From NCBI RefSeq assembly GCF_042453785.1, contig NC_091675.1, positions 2,182,501 through 2,246,500 on the forward strand: a stretch of 64,000 nucleotides of DNA. The letters are read 5' to 3'. This stretch comes from Malus domestica (Eukaryota > Streptophyta > Magnoliopsida > Rosales > Rosaceae). The translations under genes were made by a program, and so were the position numbers. Of this stretch, positions 10,662-23,757 are shown piece by piece (positions within the stretch are counted from its first letter, which is position 1; each line of letters begins with the position of its first letter). The notes beneath the pieces were generated by a model. The model did not search any database. It saw only the letters and a list, made by a program, of their open reading frames with translations, and had not been told where the DNA came from.

Positions 10662-12896
10662 TTATACACTAATACTCCCCTTTAAGCTTTGAGCTGATAC
10701 AACTCCAAGCTTGTCTCGGAGATAGTTGAACCTTTCTCTTGGTAAAGCTTTGGTAAAAATATCTGCAACTTGCTCTTTGGTAGGACAGTAGATCAAATCG
10801 ATTATTCCTTGCTGCAGAGCATCTTTAATGAAATGATATCTCCTATCGATGTGTTTTGTACGCTGATGGAACACTGGATTCTTAGTGATTGAAATTGCAG
10901 ATGTGTTGTCACACTGCAAAGGAGTTGCTTCTGTTTGCAACTCTCCAAAATCCCCCAAGACAAATCTAAGCCACATAGCTTGTGCTGTGGCTTCAGAAGC
11001 ACTTATGTATTCTGCTTCAGCAGTGGAGAGAGCAACACATCTTTGCTTCACAGAAGCCCATGAGAACACTCCACTTCCAAACGAAAAAGCATAGCCTGAG
11101 GTGCTTTTGCTGTCTTCAATTGATCCTCCCCAATCACTGTCACAAAATCCAATCAAAACTGCCTTCTTGCCTTTCTCATATTTCAGACCACAATCCAATG
11201 TCCCTTTAACATATCTGAGAACTCGTTTTGCTGTCCCATAGTGCTTGTTTGTAGGGCAATGCATATATCTAGCTAACAAACTAGCTGCATACATCACATC
11301 TGGTCTTGTAGCAGTAAGGTACAATAAACTGCCTACAAGCTTTCTGTATTTCTCTTCATCTGCTGCACCACTGCCATCTTCTTTACTCAACTTTTCAGTA
11401 GCCACAAGAGGTATAGAGACAGATTTACATTCTTTCAATCCAAACTTATCCAACAGGGAAGAGGCATACTTCTTTTGATGAATGAAGATGCTAGATTCTG
11501 TTTGAATTACCCCCATTCCCAGAAAATGGTGAAGAAGACCCAAGTCTGACATCTCATACTTCTCCTTCATATCTTCTTTGAACTCATCCAGCATGTCTTG
11601 ATTGTTTCCAGTATACACAATATCATCCACATATATGGAGACTATTAGTATATCCTTTTCTCCCCTTGTCTTAGTGTAGAGAGTTGCTTCACTTAAGCTT
11701 TTCTCAAATCCACACTTAGCAAAATAGCTGTCAATCTCTCCATACCAGGCCCTAGGCGCCTGTTTCAAGCCATAAAGAGCCTTGTGCAATTTGTAAACTT
11801 TGTCTTCCTTACCATTAATCACAAACCCTTCAGGTTGATCAACATATACTTCTTCCTGCAATATTCCATTTAAGAAAGCAGACTTAACATCTAATTGAAA
11901 TATCTTCCAGCTTCTGTGTGCAGCAAGTGCAATCAGTGTTCTGATGGTGTCCAATCTGGCAACTGGAGCAAAAGTCTCATTGTAATCGAGTCCTGGTTTC
12001 TGCACATATCCTTTAGCAACTAGTCTTGCCTTGTTCTTTTGTACCGAGCCATCCAAATTCAGTTTGGTTTTGAACACCCATTTCACACCAATAACCTGTT
12101 TATCACTTGGTCTGTCTACAAGTTTCCAAGTCTCATTTTTCTCAATCATGGATAGTTCTTCTTTCATAGCTTTTATCCAAGCTTCATCTTGTGCAGCTTC
12201 CTCATACTTCTCTGGCTCCACAATACAAAGGTTGCATTGTGCTAGGATATCACTGATATTTCTCCATTTAACTGGTGTATGATCATAAGGACTAGCGATC
12301 TCAACAGTTTCAGAGACATCTCTATCTTGTTCTTCCATTTGATTACTATTTTCTACTTCTGTCACTTCTTGTATACTGAAATCACTCACAGTCCTATACT
12401 GATCTTGAATGTCAGTTATTGCAATAGACTTCTCTGAATTCTGCTTCCAATTCCAAGATATAGTTTCATCAAAGACCACATCCCTTGATAGGATTAACTT
12501 CCTTGAACATGGATCAAATACTCTGTACCCTTTCTCACAAGTTGCATAACCCACAAACACACCTTTGACAGACTTTGCATCAAGCTTTTGTCTTCTTTCT
12601 GCTGGTATATGAACATAACAGAGTGATCCAAACACCTTTAAGTGACCAATTCCTGGTTTTCTCCCACTGTAGGCTTCAAAAGGAGTCATATTATCAAGAG
12701 CTTTTGTAGGTGATCTGTTTAGAATATAAACAGCTGTATGTACAGCTTCTGCCCACAGAAAGTATGGCATGCTTTTATCATGAAGCATTGCCTTAGCCAT
12801 CTCTACAACTGTTCTATTCTTTCTCTCCACTACTCCATTTTGCTGTGGAGTATAAGCAATGGATAACTGTCTTTGTATGCCTTCAGATTCCAACAA
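10662..12896 (-). CDS. Copia integrase end, reverse transcriptase and RNase H
   Basis: Continuation of the copia polyprotein. Near the start, [15 protein letters not shown] holds the third integrase catalytic residue (Glu). RT follows with [42 protein letters not shown] and the catalytic [10 protein letters not shown]. RNase H carries [14 protein letters not shown] and CDNTSAI, ending before the LTR near KLGV. No internal stop is seen over 744 codons. The true start is upstream in the other frame. The link is lost through a run of six C (12925-12930 on the plus strand) where seven are needed to keep R-G-G-E-F in frame. Confidence 0.92.
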   Translation of the reverse strand: MLESEGIQRQLSIAYTPQQNGVVERKNRTVVEMAKAMLHDKSMPYFLWAEAVHTAVYILNRSPTKALDNMTPFEAYSGRKPGIGHLKVFGSLCYVHIPAERRQKLDAKSVKGVFVGYATCEKGYRVFDPCSRKLILSRDVVFDETISWNWKQNSEKSIAITDIQDQYRTVSDFSIQEVTEVENSNQMEEQDRDVSETVEIASPYDHTPVKWRNISDILAQCNLCIVEPEKYEEAAQDEAWIKAMKEELSMIEKNETWKLVDRPSDKQVIGVKWVFKTKLNLDGSVQKNKARLVAKGYVQKPGLDYNETFAPVARLDTIRTLIALAAHRSWKIFQLDVKSAFLNGILQEEVYVDQPEGFVINGKEDKVYKLHKALYGLKQAPRAWYGEIDSYFAKCGFEKSLSEATLYTKTRGEKDILIVSIYVDDIVYTGNNQDMLDEFKEDMKEKYEMSDLGLLHHFLGMGVIQTESSIFIHQKKYASSLLDKFGLKECKSVSIPLVATEKLSKEDGSGAADEEKYRKLVGSLLYLTATRPDVMYAASLLARYMHCPTNKHYGTAKRVLRYVKGTLDCGLKYEKGKKAVLIGFCDSDWGGSIEDSKSTSGYAFSFGSGVFSWASVKQRCVALSTAEAEYISASEATAQAMWLRFVLGDFGELQTEATPLQCDNTSAISITKNPVFHQRTKHIDRRYHFIKDALQQGIIDLIYCPTKEQVADIFTKALPRERFNYLRDKLGVVSAQSLKGSISV

Positions 12897-14782
12897 CTTG
12901 CTGAATTCGGTTGAGAGAAATTCTCCCCCCTGTCACTCCTTAGGCATTTCACTTTAAATTCACATTGTAACTCCACCATTGCTTTGAACTTTCTGAAACA
13001 GATTAGTGCCTCAGACTTATGTCTTAGGAAATAAACCCATGACATTCTTGTGTGATCATCAATAAACAACATGAAATATTTGTTTCCAGCAATAGATTCA
13101 GTGTTCATGGGACCACACAAATCTGTGTGTATCAATTCTAGAGGATTCTTAGCTCTCCAAGCTTGTCCTTTTGGAAACCAGTTTCTGTGTTGTTTTCCCA
13201 TTTGACAACCTACACACACACCATCAACATCTTCAAGGTGTGGAAGACCATGCACCATTTCTTTTTCTCTAAGCTGCTTGAGGCTTCTAAGATTTAGGTG
13301 TCCTAGTCTCTTGTGCCAAGTCCAGGTACATTCAGTTACACTAGCCTTCAATGCAACTTGATCAATTTGCATTAAAGACAAAGGGTAGCACCTATTACTT
13401 TTCATCTTAACCTTGATAACCAGACAATCAAGTGAAGGACCATCAAATATACAACACTCTCTTCCACCAAAAAGCAAATAATATCCATGTTCGTCCATCT
13501 GTCCCACACTCAACAGATTTTCCTTCAAACCAGGTAGAAACATGACTTCCTTGATGCATTTACTACCAGAATTTGTATCAATCACAAGTGAACCTATTCC
13601 AGCAACATCTACCAGATTTCCAGTGGGCATTTGTACTTTTCCAGTGACATTCGTTCTTACATCCATAAGTAGCTCAACATTTCCAGTCATGTGGTTGCTA
13701 CAACCACTATCAATATACCAGTTTTCATTCACCTTGACTTCAGTAATTGCACTGTTAGCATAAAACAGATTGCCTGTCACTTCTGCTTGATTAGCACAGT
13801 TTGCCTTCTGAATAACCTTGCCTGCTGTGCATTCTCTAGCCCAATGCCCGAACTTATCACAGTTGTAACATTTGGATTGCCCCTTGTATCGACATTCTCC
13901 AAAGTGAAACTTAGAGCACACTTTACACTGTGGTTTAACTGTATCTTGCTTCATGAATCCTGAAGAAGATGAATTTTGTGCAGAATTAGTAAATGATCTC
14001 TGTTGGAACTTAGGCTTAGACTCCCATTTTTTGCCTTTAGAATTCCAATTTTTCTGGAATTTTGATGAACCAGATTGAGCTTCATTTCTAGTTTGCCCCT
14101 TTGGACTTACTGAGAATGATGCAAAAGCCTTATCAGTGGTATCAACATTATGCAAGTCAAACCGTTGTTCTTGACTCTTCAAAATTGCAACAACTTCTTG
14201 CAGTTCTACAGTCTCAAGACACTTTGTGTTTTCTATAACTAAACAGATGGAATCATAAGGTTTACTTAGACTAATCAGAACCTTTTGCACAAGTCTCTCA
14301 TTAGAAAGAGATTCACCAAATGTTCTCATCTGATTAATTAAATCATTCAATCTTGTGAGATAACTAGATAGGGATTCATCATCTCGCATTCTAGCATACT
14401 TAAATTCTCTTCTAAGATTCTGAAGTTTTACAGATCTAACCTGATCACCACCATGATATTCTCCATACAGTAGATCCCATGCCATCTTGGCTGATTCAGC
14501 ATTGGCAATCCGAGGAAATATTTGATCCGAGACCGCATTCTGGATAATACCCAGAGCTTTTGCATCTTGCATATATGCTGCGACCATTTTCTCATCGTCT
14601 TCTTCTTCCTCTGAGCTTCCTTCAACCTTCTTCTTCTTTGTTTCTGAGATCGTAATCCCCTTTTCAACTAATTTCCATAGCCCGTGAGATTTGAAGATCG
14701 TCACCATCTTGATTCTCCAGAACTCGTAGTTCTCACCGGAGAAGATCGGAGTTCTCACCTCAGAACTTCCAGATCCAGCCAT
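12830..14782 (-). CDS. Copia gag-protease-integrase (5' part of the polyprotein)
   Basis: Starts [22 protein letters not shown], the copia Gag N-terminus. In order: a UBN2-type gag (about residues 40-210), the CCHC zinc knuckle [17 protein letters not shown] (about 313-329), protease [12 protein letters not shown] (D-S-G, about 350), the GAG-pre-integrase HxxxC module (HKRLGHLN ... CVGCQMGK), and the integrase core beginning IHTDLCGPM with the first catalytic Asp. At SDRG the frame shifts, and the last 30 or so residues are out-of-frame. An intact polyprotein would continue into the frame at 10662-12896. Expression would be driven by the LTR at 14933-15238. Confidence 0.9.
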   Translation of the reverse strand: MAGSGSSEVRTPIFSGENYEFWRIKMVTIFKSHGLWKLVEKGITISETKKKKVEGSSEEEEDDEKMVAAYMQDAKALGIIQNAVSDQIFPRIANAESAKMAWDLLYGEYHGGDQVRSVKLQNLRREFKYARMRDDESLSSYLTRLNDLINQMRTFGESLSNERLVQKVLISLSKPYDSICLVIENTKCLETVELQEVVAILKSQEQRFDLHNVDTTDKAFASFSVSPKGQTRNEAQSGSSKFQKNWNSKGKKWESKPKFQQRSFTNSAQNSSSSGFMKQDTVKPQCKVCSKFHFGECRYKGQSKCYNCDKFGHWARECTAGKVIQKANCANQAEVTGNLFYANSAITEVKVNENWYIDSGCSNHMTGNVELLMDVRTNVTGKVQMPTGNLVDVAGIGSLVIDTNSGSKCIKEVMFLPGLKENLLSVGQMDEHGYYLLFGGRECCIFDGPSLDCLVIKVKMKSNRCYPLSLMQIDQVALKASVTECTWTWHKRLGHLNLRSLKQLREKEMVHGLPHLEDVDGVCVGCQMGKQHRNWFPKGQAWRAKNPLELIHTDLCGPMNTESIAGNKYFMLFIDDHTRMSWVYFLRHKSEALICFRKFKAMVELQCEFKVKCLRSDRGENFSQPNSASCWNLKAYKDSYPLLILHSKME

Positions 14783-15577
14783 TTCTTAGCTTAGACGAGA
14801 CGAACAAAAAATCGAAATCGGATTCTATGGAATTTCGGCGACTTCGCCTGAACCGGAACGAGCTCGAGTGTAGCTCGATTGCTTCACAGTTTACTCCCAG
14901 ATCTCAAATGATCGAACAAGGCTCTGAGGCCATGTTAGAGTTCTTTGTGATTAGCTATGTTTCTATGGAAGTAAGGAATCTGAAAAGTTAGAGAGAAATG
15001 CAATGCGAAGGAATGCTCTGTTCTTCCTCTCAAAGTCTGAGAGTGATGTTTCATATATCTCTCTATCAATACACGCACAAAGGCATGTGAACATAACAAC
15101 TAGCCTTAGCTGGATATCCACAACCAACACTACAATCTCAGCCTTACACTTGTCATAATCTAAGACTAAGTGAATACACAATTAAAAACAAGGCTTATTT
15201 ACTTTAACTCTACTTAGCTCACAGCTTATACACTAATAGTTGTAGCTAATGTGGGCTAGAGCCGCCATCTTTGGGTGCGAGTTTAGGCCCAAGTCATTGG
15301 TTGTGTAGCATTCTTTTGCGATCTCACTGCTGCTTATCACCAACGACGGATGGACGCCAAGGTAGATAGCGAAAATGGGTCCGTACTTGTCTGCCGTGGC
15401 TCCCAAAGTTATGAGAGGAGGTGTGGAGCCTCCAAACAAACGAAGGTGACCAAATATATAGGCCATCCACCCTTGGCTTCAGGTGGTGATAATTTTCCCT
15501 TGTAATTGGCAGCTCTCCATCTTCGTGATAAGTAATACACGATGATTAATAGAGTTTGCATAAGGTAGAGAATCCAT

Positions 15578-16538
15578 TATTGCAGCTTTTTGTGTTATTA
15601 GCACCCTGTCATACATGTATATAGGAGTAATATGTGCTCGTTTAATACCCTATGTTTGGATTGAAATGAATAATTCTTTATTTTCAAGGCATATCGATGG
15701 GAGAAAAGAAAAAACTGACCAACTAAAAGGTAGATGATAGGTTTAAAAGGTATTAGTTTTCCTCCTGACCACGTATGTTAATAAAAAAGAATCTTGGGTT
15801 TTAAACAGTGATTCGATTGATGATGATGTTCTATTAAGTTTGACTCGTTGTGATCAATTGTATCATATGTCTTTTCATTCAATGGAAAATTAATTTTATG
15901 ACATAGATGTTGTGACCTCTTATTTATGAAAAGATTTTTCAATATACCAGAAATAGAAATGAGTACATTAAATGTAATAATATAATTTGATTTGATTGAT
16001 CCCGATAGATTGTGAGAGAGGAATCCGAAGAAAACCTCAATCAAAATAGGAGGACAATATTAACCAAGTTCTATTGAAACGGCTAGTTTGTCTGGTAGTG
16101 CATGTTGTAAAGAATCAAACTTGAACGCTGGAATTGAAGAATTCTGGAATACATTCGTATAACTAAACAATACTTAAATCCCTGCCTTAATTCACTTAAA
16201 TCCTGTGATTTCATGCCTTTTTTTGTTCTGATTCTGAGAGCATGTTTCAGATGGTGGTTTAAATTTTTGCTTTGTTCTGCCTCTAGACAGCCGCCACCAC
16301 CACTTTGTCCAAATCTGATGGCTCAGGCTGTAGCATCTGCGTGAATCTCCCCGTACAATTGGACTCCGCAATGTTTTCCAAATAAACTCCAAACTCCGAA
16401 GGTGCAGCTGAAAAGTTAGAATCTGAGGCAATCAAATCCAATCCAGGGAAGAGATTGGATAGCTTCTGAGGTGTGGCTATGATCTGCTCCGACAATTCCA
16501 AATGGAGATGAGTTGATTCTTGACATGACTCAGCGTGT
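15578..16538. other. Upstream flank of pseudogene A plus an unrecognised captured segment
   Basis: 15578-16165 is near identical to 17906-18500, so the A/B duplication includes about 600 bp of 5' flank. 16166-16538 is absent from copy B. Within it a minus-strand frame (about 16283-16501) reads coding-like (IIATPQKLSNLFPGLDLIAS ... SNCTGRFTQMLQPEPSD), ending at a stop. I do not recognise it. It may be a gene fragment trapped between the duplicated units. Confidence 0.5.
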
Positions 16539-16596
16539 GCTCAACACTAAACCTCTTTTTCACATCGAACATAATACTATATATTTCCTTTTTTTT

Positions 16597-17905
16597 TTAT
16601 CCATAAAGTTTAGAGGACAAGCAAGGTTTGATGAGAATTTTCAGTAGAATTGTAGATTTCATTTTTAAAGATTTAAAAAAAAAATATTCAACTATCAACT
16701 ACCACATCATATGTTCTACAAATATTATCTAAAAAGATGATCTATCTACCTTCACCCATTGGTGAGCACTCAAATATTTTGCATGAGTTATATATAAAAT
16801 GGGAAAATCATATATTTAAAAAAAAATTATTGTGTAATGTTTTCAGTTTCATTTTATAGTCTTAATGTGTTTACAGTGTCAAACTCCAGCCTTTTATGGT
16901 TAGTCATTTGCATGCAAAAATTAATGAATTATATATATGTACCAAGCTTGTGGCCTTGTTGATCGTATCAGCATCAAAACCGCCAAGATCTGCACCATCA
17001 AGCACAGAAAGCAACACATCTATAATATCCTGCTCTCCTTTTGCATCACCTTTTGCTCTTCTCTGCTTATTCTCTTCAACCCACTCTCCAGCTATGGCGT
17101 CCAATTCCTTTGCAATTTTCTTCATTACCTTCTCATGTCCACCCAAATCCAACCACCGCAGATACGGAACCGCATCACCCACCAAAAAACATGCCCAGAT
17201 AATAAAAAAACTCCCTCAATGCAGTCTGAACCCCACGAGCTTCTTTCTTCCCATCCCCATCGGCAGCTATTGAATACCGCTTTCCAGCCACCATTGTAAG
17301 GATCACGTTCAGCGACATGTCCCCAACCCCAAGCCATTGCTTCAGCTCTACAACCACTCCATCTTTCGAGCCCTCCTTTTTCTTTGTACTCCAAAGTTCG
17401 TGCAACTCTTTCAAGAAAGTAGTCACTTCCGATACTCGAATGTGCTTGAGCAGCTCAACCTTCCGGATTGAGAGCAACTCCAAGGTGACGAACTTGCGAA
17501 TTTCTCGCCATTAGGGTCCAAATGGTCCGACCCCAAACATGGCGTAGTTGTAGCTAATGTGGGCTAGAGCCGCCATCTTTGGGTGCGAGTTTAGGCCCAA
17601 GTCATTGGTTGTGTAGCATTCTTTTGCGATCTCACTGCTGCTTATCACCAACGACGGATGGACGCCAAGGTAGATAGCGAAAATGGGTCCGTACTTGTCT
17701 GCCGTGGCTCCCAAAGTTATGAGAGGAGGTGTGGAGCCTCCAAACAAACGAAGGTGACCAAATATATAGGCCATCCACCCTTGGCTTCAGGTGGTGATAA
17801 TTTTCCCTTGTAATTGGCAGCTCTCCATCTTCGTGATAAGTAATACACGATGATTATTGTGAATAATCCAGCAGTGATAGAGTTTGCATAAGGGAGAGAA
17901 TCCAT
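16597..17905 (-). pseudogene. CYP82 pseudogene B
   Basis: Tandem duplicate of pseudogene A without the copia insertion. Exon 1 runs from ATG at 17905 down to a donor near 16943, and exon 2 is only the last 15 or so codons (16597-16646). It shares with A the TAA in the GPYWREIRK motif, the two extra codons in KQWLGVGDMS, the 2-bp insertion after GGWPI and the exon 2 deletion. Its own extra lesion is one added A in the run before CATGCCCAG (about 17186), which shifts the frame in the FLVGDAVP region. It keeps the full anchor ([12 protein letters not shown]) that A has partly lost. It cannot make a P450. Confidence 0.88.
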
Positions 17906-20591
17906 TATTGCAGCTTTTTGTGTTATTAGCACCCTGTCATACATGTATATAGGAGTAATATGTGCTCGTTTAATACCCTATGTTTGGATTGAAATGAATA
18001 ATTCTTTATTTTCAAGGCATATCGATGGGAGAAAAGAAAAAACTGACCAACTAAAAGGTAGATGATAGGTTTAAAAGGTATTAGTTTTCCTCCTGACCAC
18101 GTATGTTAATAAAAAAGAATCTTGGGTTTTAAACAGTGATTCGATTGATGATGATGTTATATTAAGTTTGACTCGTTGTGATCAATTGTATCATATGTCT
18201 TTTCATTCAGTGGAAAATTAATTTTATGATATAGATGTTGTGACCTCCTATTTATGAAAAGATTTTTCAATATACCAGAAATAGAAACGAGTACATTAAA
18301 TGTAATAATATAATTTGATTTGATTGATCCCGATAGATTGTGAGAGAGGAATCCGAAGAAAACCTCAATCAAAATAGGAGGACAATATTAACCAAGTTCT
18401 ATTGAAACGGCTAGTTTGTCTGGTAGTGCATGTTGTAAAGAATCAAACTTGAACGCTGGAATTGAAGAATTCTGGAATACATTCGTATAACTAAACAATA
18501 CTTATAACTAACCAATATTTATGACTAAACAATCTCCTATGAAAATGAATTTTTTGTAAAAATGACCTTCAATTGAAAATTAAAAAATCAAATGATTCTA
18601 TTTATAAAGTTTATATGATGAGGATATGTTATTCACAACAGGTAAAATGAATTGGAAAACACAAGTATTGTTCATTATTTTACCAGAAAACTAAATGTGG
18701 AATAAACGAAAGCATCAAGCTCATTAGTCAAATGTGGTGACTTTCTCCGTGAAATCTAGCTAGCCTTTCTTTCTCATTTGTCCATAGAATTTTACTTTCC
18801 ACCAATGCTTTGAACTCTCATTTTTTTTAACTTATTATAATAAATTCGAACGCTTCTCTTCTCCTTAATAATTAAAAAAAAAAAAGAAGCTTATCACCAT
18901 AAATTTTAACAAAGCAGCTACGCCAACGTCTATAAAAGCAGCTAGGCAGAAGTGGACCTCCAACGTCTATACTAGACAGAAGTGGACCTCCAACGTCTAT
19001 AATTGATGGAAAAGGATCCTCCCGGATCATTTTCCTGAGGATCATGAGAATTTCGTGATCGTGATCGTTTATCGTACATTGTGCGGTAAAAAATCATTTA
19101 AAATTAAATATAAATAGTATCTAATGAAAACTGACCGTATACGATAAACGATCATGATCAGGTAATCCCCGGAATCCCAGAAAAGGGATTCGTCAAGGAT
19201 TCTTTTCCGAGAGTCAACATATTTTTTGGTGATTTTTATTTCCTTTTATTTTAATAAATTGTAGACTTTTGATTATTTTTTTATCAATGTTGACTTTTGT
19301 TAAGGGTAATACTAGGAAAACTAAATTTGTAGACAAAATTTTGAAAATTAAAGGATATGGAAGTTGATGATTGTTTTATTACTTGAACGTTGATAAACAT
19401 GCTTATTCCTATTGGTGACACATCATTTAGTTTGCAAATTTAATCTCCCTAACATTACTCTTTGATTAAACATTAATACAAATTAGGTGCCACATGCCAT
19501 CGTTTTTTATCATAATTAAAAATAAAATAAAATAATTCAGATGAAGCATTTGTTTTTTAAATTACTATTTTGTGTCCCAAAACGACAACCAATTGCAGTA
19601 TTTGTTTTAACCTGTGCCTAGGAAAAGTCTAACATATAGCACATCTTCAATTTAAGGGAGGGACTATAAGACTTTCAAATATACGGAATGGATAAATTTT
19701 ACAACAAAAATTATAATGTGCAATATAATAAAATTGATCCCCAAATCAAAAATCAAAAACCCTAATTTATCCCCTGATTCGAAAATAAAAAACCCTAAAT
19801 CTTGAACATTAACAGTTGAATCGAGAGAATTGATTGAAATTGACGGAGCTCTACGTCGACAACTGAAACAAAAGCAATTTTCGTCGAGTTGTAAGAGGGC
19901 GAAGAGAGAAAGGTGGTCGACAGCTACCTGAATAGCGGAATGGGTGGTGGAGGGTCAAGGGGAGAGAGAGTTTGTGCAAGCCGATGATGAAAGATGAAAT
20001 TGATGGAACTGGGTGATGAATTTCACGATGCCAGGTCACCAAAAAAGGTGTGGTGCGGTGTCGCTGGATAAGAAATAGAGCGATAGAGGGTCAAAGTTGT
20101 CATAGGGAGGGACTTGGAGTCTAGAAAGGTTTTGTTGTGAGAAAGAGTTTTTTTTATTTTTTTTATTTTTTTTAAATTTTTTTGTTTGAGAAGAAAAGAA
20201 AAAAAAAAAAAAAAGAGTTTTATTTTTTATGAACGGTGAGACCTAATCACATAAATTGGACTGGGAGTCTACAAATGGACCAATTTATTGTGTCCTATTT
20301 GTGTACTGGCGAATGGGTGGGTTCTTTTGAAAAACCAAAAAGCCGGAGGCAATAGGCCCAACATAGAGCCCAATCAAAAATGTAATAAAGAGGTATTTTA
20401 CTATTTTGGTGTACTTTTTTATTGCTAGTGTTACAAGGGAAAGTCAATATACTCTGCGTAATATGCCCATTCCCAAATACTCATAAGCTCTTTATTGATT
20501 TTATGACCATAAAGATGGACAAATATCTGTATATAATCAATAACAACGAAAATCTCTTCTTCATACAAATAATATTATATATTTTCTTCTT
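17906..20591. other. Intergenic DNA between pseudogene B and gene C
   Basis: 17906-18500 duplicates the 5' flank of pseudogene A. About 18925-19000 has a 28-bp unit (AGAAGTGGACCTCCAACGTC) twice. A MITE lies at 19008-19208. 20230-20400 is 3' flank of gene C and matches 48690-48850, the 3' flank of gene D. No gene is supported. The short minus-strand frame at 19851-20042 has no recognisable domain. Confidence 0.55.
19008..19208. repeat. MITE with inverted ends
   Basis: About 200 bp. The left end GGAAAAGGATCC is inverted at the right end (GGATTCTTTTCC). An inner pair, GATCGTTTATCGTAC and GTATACGATAAACGATC, extends the palindrome. No clear target duplication. Probably a Mutator-like MITE, but the family is not certain. 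Confidence 0.55.
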
Positions 20592-22770
20592 TTATTTATA
20601 TAATTCAAAAGACAAGCGAGGTTTGATAAGAACTTTGAGTGGAGTAGCCTTCACGTTGGTCAGCCCAAAACTCTCCGTCATATCAATTGGTGCACTAGAT
20701 GGGTTCGAGATTTCAAACGCATGTAGAAAGCTAGCCAATGTAAATTGCACAATTTGAAGGCCAAATGCCAAACCAGGGCATGCTCTTCTACCACTTCCAA
20801 ATGGAATCAACTCAAAATGATGACCCTTCACATCAACATCCTTATGGGTGGTAAGAAATCTCTCTGGCTTGAACTCGAATGGATCGGGCCAATTTTTAGG
20901 GTCTGTTTGGAGCTTCCAGAGGTTCATGATCAACCGGGTGCCCTTTCGAATATGGCACCCAGCAATGGTGCAATCCTCAGTGAATTCACGTGGCCCTGAT
21001 AATGGTGCTGCTGGGTATAAACGTAATGTCTCCTTTACAATAGCTTGGATGTAGACCAAGTTGCTTATATCTTCTTCACTCACAACTCTTTGTCTGCCTA
21101 TTTTCGTGTCCAGTTCGTTTAGGGCTCTCTTCAGAATGTGAGGGTTGTTCACCAACAATGATATTGCCCACGTTAATGTCACCATGGTGGTATCGGTACC
21201 TCCTGCAATCATATTCTGCTCAAGGAATATTTGATTAATTAATTAGGATATATAAATTCTTAAGAGTGAGGTTACATCTGTACAATTTTACATTGATAAT
21301 TTTCTTGTCTTTATCTTATTTAGGTGAAAATATATATTAAAATGTTAAAATATGTCCCACCTTAACTACTAAGTAGACAAACTTATACTGTTTGTACACA
21401 TTGGTGAGCACTCAAATATTATAAAATTGGAAATCATCTTAAAATTCATTCCAGATAGCCACCCCAATATGTAGTGAAAGTAATTATAAATTCCATTTTT
21501 ACATGATGTCTATATGAGAAATATGTCAAAATCATTGTACTATTAATCACTATATCATTGAAATGAAAGTTTATTGACAATCCAAAACAGTTCTCAGCAA
21601 TTAACAGTACATTGTTAATAATAAGAAATTGTACATGATTTTAGAATATACAGAAAATTTCTTGTTTAGATTTTCATTTTCTTTTATAGACCATGCAATT
21701 AGCTTAATTAAGTAATGAAGGTAAAAATAAAATCTTAATGTGTTTGGTGTCTAACTCCAGTCTTTTATGGTTAATTATTTGCATGCAAAAATTAATGAAT
21801 TATATATAATTACCAAGCTTGTGGCTTTGTTGATCGTATCAGCATCAAAACCGCCAAGGTCTGCACCATCAAGCACAGAAAGCATCGCATCTATGAAGTC
21901 CTGCTCTCCCTTTGCACCACCTTTTGCTCTCCTCTGCTTATGCTCTTCAACCCACTCTCCAACAATGGCGTCCAATTCCTTTGCAGTTTTCTTCATTGCC
22001 TTCTCATGCCCACCCAAATCCAACCACCGCAGATAAGGAACCGCATCACCCACCAAAAACAATCCCACAAAGTGAAAAAACTCCCTCAATGCATTCTGAA
22101 CCCTGAGCGCTTCTTTCTTCTCATCCTCATCGGCAGCTACTGAATACCTCTTTCCGGCCACCATTCTAACAATCACGTTCAGCGACATGTCCCCAAACCA
22201 TTGCTTCAGCTCTACCACCACTCCAGATTTCGAGCTCTGCTTTTTCCTTGTACTCCAAGTTTCGTGCAATTCTTTCAAGAAAGTAGTTACTTCCGAGACT
22301 CGAATGTGCTTGAGCAGCTCAACCCTCCGGTTTGAGAGCAACTCCAAGGTGGTGATCTTGCGAATTTCTCGCCAATAGGGTCCAGATGGTGCGAACCCAA
22401 ACATGGCGTAGTTGTAGCCAATGTGGTCGACAACTGCCATCTTTGGGCGCGAGTTTACTTTCAAGTCATTGGTTGTGAAGCATTCTTTTGCGATCTCGCT
22501 GCTGCTTATCACCAATGACGGATAGACGCCAAGGCGGATAGTGTAAAGGGGTCCATACTTGTCCGCCATGGCTCCCAAAGTTATGTGAGGAGGTGTAGAG
22601 CCTCCTAACAAAGGAAGGTGACCCAATATAGGCCATGCACCCTTGGCTTCAGGTGGTGACAATTTGCCCTTGTGATTGGCAGCTCTCCATCTTCGTGATA
22701 AGTAATATGACACGATGATTATTGTGAATAAACCAGCAGTGATAGAGTTTGCATAAGGGAAAGAATCCAT
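20592..22770 (-). CDS. CYP82-family cytochrome P450, intact (gene C)
   Basis: Two exons, 22770-21814 and 21215-20592, joined by a phase-0 GT-AG intron of 598 bp (TTG|GTAATT, CAG|AATATG). They encode about 526 residues, the usual CYP82 length, with no stop or frameshift. In order: an N-terminal membrane anchor (about 8-25, [16 protein letters not shown]), a proline-rich hinge ([16 protein letters not shown]), the C-helix [10 protein letters not shown]-helix AGGTDTT (about 323-329), KETLR (380-384), PERF (436-439) and [10 protein letters not shown] with the heme-ligand Cys at about 465. It is an ER-bound, NADPH-cytochrome P450 reductase-dependent monooxygenase. CYP82 members hydroxylate or epoxidise varied specialised metabolites (terpenoids, phenolics, alkaloids); the substrate here is unknown. 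A TATA-like run lies about 90 bp upstream of ATG. This is one of two copies in the window without visible lesions. Confidence 0.93.
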
Positions 22771-23721
22771 TATTGCAACTAAACCATTAGAAAGCTAGAG
22801 ACAAAATGGATTTTTATTGAACCGGGTGAAGGATTAAGTTGATTTGTGTTATCAGCGCCATATATATATATATGAGTAATATGGGACCATTAGAAAGCTG
22901 GAGACAAAATGGATTTTTATTGAACTGGGTGAAGGATTAAGTTGATTTGTGTTATCAGCGCCATACCCATACATACATACATACATACATATATATATAT
23001 ATATACCCACATAGGTACCCACATCAACTTAATAAATTATTTTGTCACCTTTAATCGCAGCCATGCATGACTGTACCCACATAGGTACCCACATCAACTT
23101 AATAAATTATTTTGTCACCTTTGATACCCACATAGGTACCCACATCAACTTAATAAATTATTTTGTCACCTTTAATCGCAGCCATGCATGACAAACCATG
23201 CTTGCAATTTGTCTGTAGCGTATTTTTCATAGTAAGTGTTTGCTCTGAAAATTCAAATTTAAACACAGTTTAATTAGTATAAGATAAAATTCTATCTCGT
23301 TGAATAATCAACAAACTTAAACGCAGTTTAATCAGTATCAGATAAAATTTCGCATTTAATCAGTATCAGATAAAATTATATCTCGTTGAATAATCAACAA
23401 ACTTAAACGCAATTTAATCAGTATTAGATAAAATTCTATCTTGTTGAATAATCCACAAACTTGTATCCATTAGCTTCTAGTCCATATACTTAATTTTCAG
23501 ATTTTGGAGATAGTAATATGGGACCATTAGAAAGCTGGAGATAAAATGGATTTTTATTGAACTGGGTGAAGGATTAAGTTGATTTGTGTTATCAGCGCCA
23601 TACATATATATAGGAGTAATATGGGACCATTAGAAAGCTGGAGACAAAATGGATTTTTACTGAACTGGGTGAAGGATTAAGTTGATTTGTGTTATCAGCG
23701 CCATACCCATACATACATACA

Positions 23722-23757
<36 letters not shown>

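Larger units (their letters stand above)
10369..15238 (-). mobile_element. Young Ty1/copia retrotransposon
   Basis: 4,870-bp element with two 306-bp LTRs (10369-10674 and 14933-15238) that look identical base for base. It has a perfect target duplication GTTGT (10364-10368 and 15239-15243), a polypurine tract next to the 3' LTR (10675-10684) and a primer site starting TGGCCTCAGAGC inside the 5' LTR. The empty site survives in copy B at about 17548, which confirms the insertion. One frame carries gag through integrase and a second carries the end of integrase through RNase H. They are separated by a one-base deletion. Identical LTRs mean very recent insertion. Confidence 0.95.
9416..15577 (-). 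pseudogene. CYP82 pseudogene A, split by a copia element
   Basis: Exon 1 lies at 15577-15239 plus 10368-9761, with a 4.9-kb copia element inserted between. It encodes the membrane anchor and N-terminal P450 half (MDSLPYANS start, then KYGPIFAIYLGVHPSLV, SEIAKECYTTND, and later [17 protein letters not shown]). Defects: TAT to TAA in the conserved GPYWREIRK (plus-strand CCATTAGGGTCC at about 10326), a 2-bp insertion in GGWPI, and a 21-bp loss in the anchor. Exon 2 is reduced to its last 15 or so codons (9416-9465, ending [10 protein letters not shown] and a stop), which follow intron sequence directly, so the catalytic half is deleted. The nonsense codon and the exon 2 deletion are shared with copy B and predate the A/B duplication. 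The copia insertion is unique to A. Confidence 0.88.
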
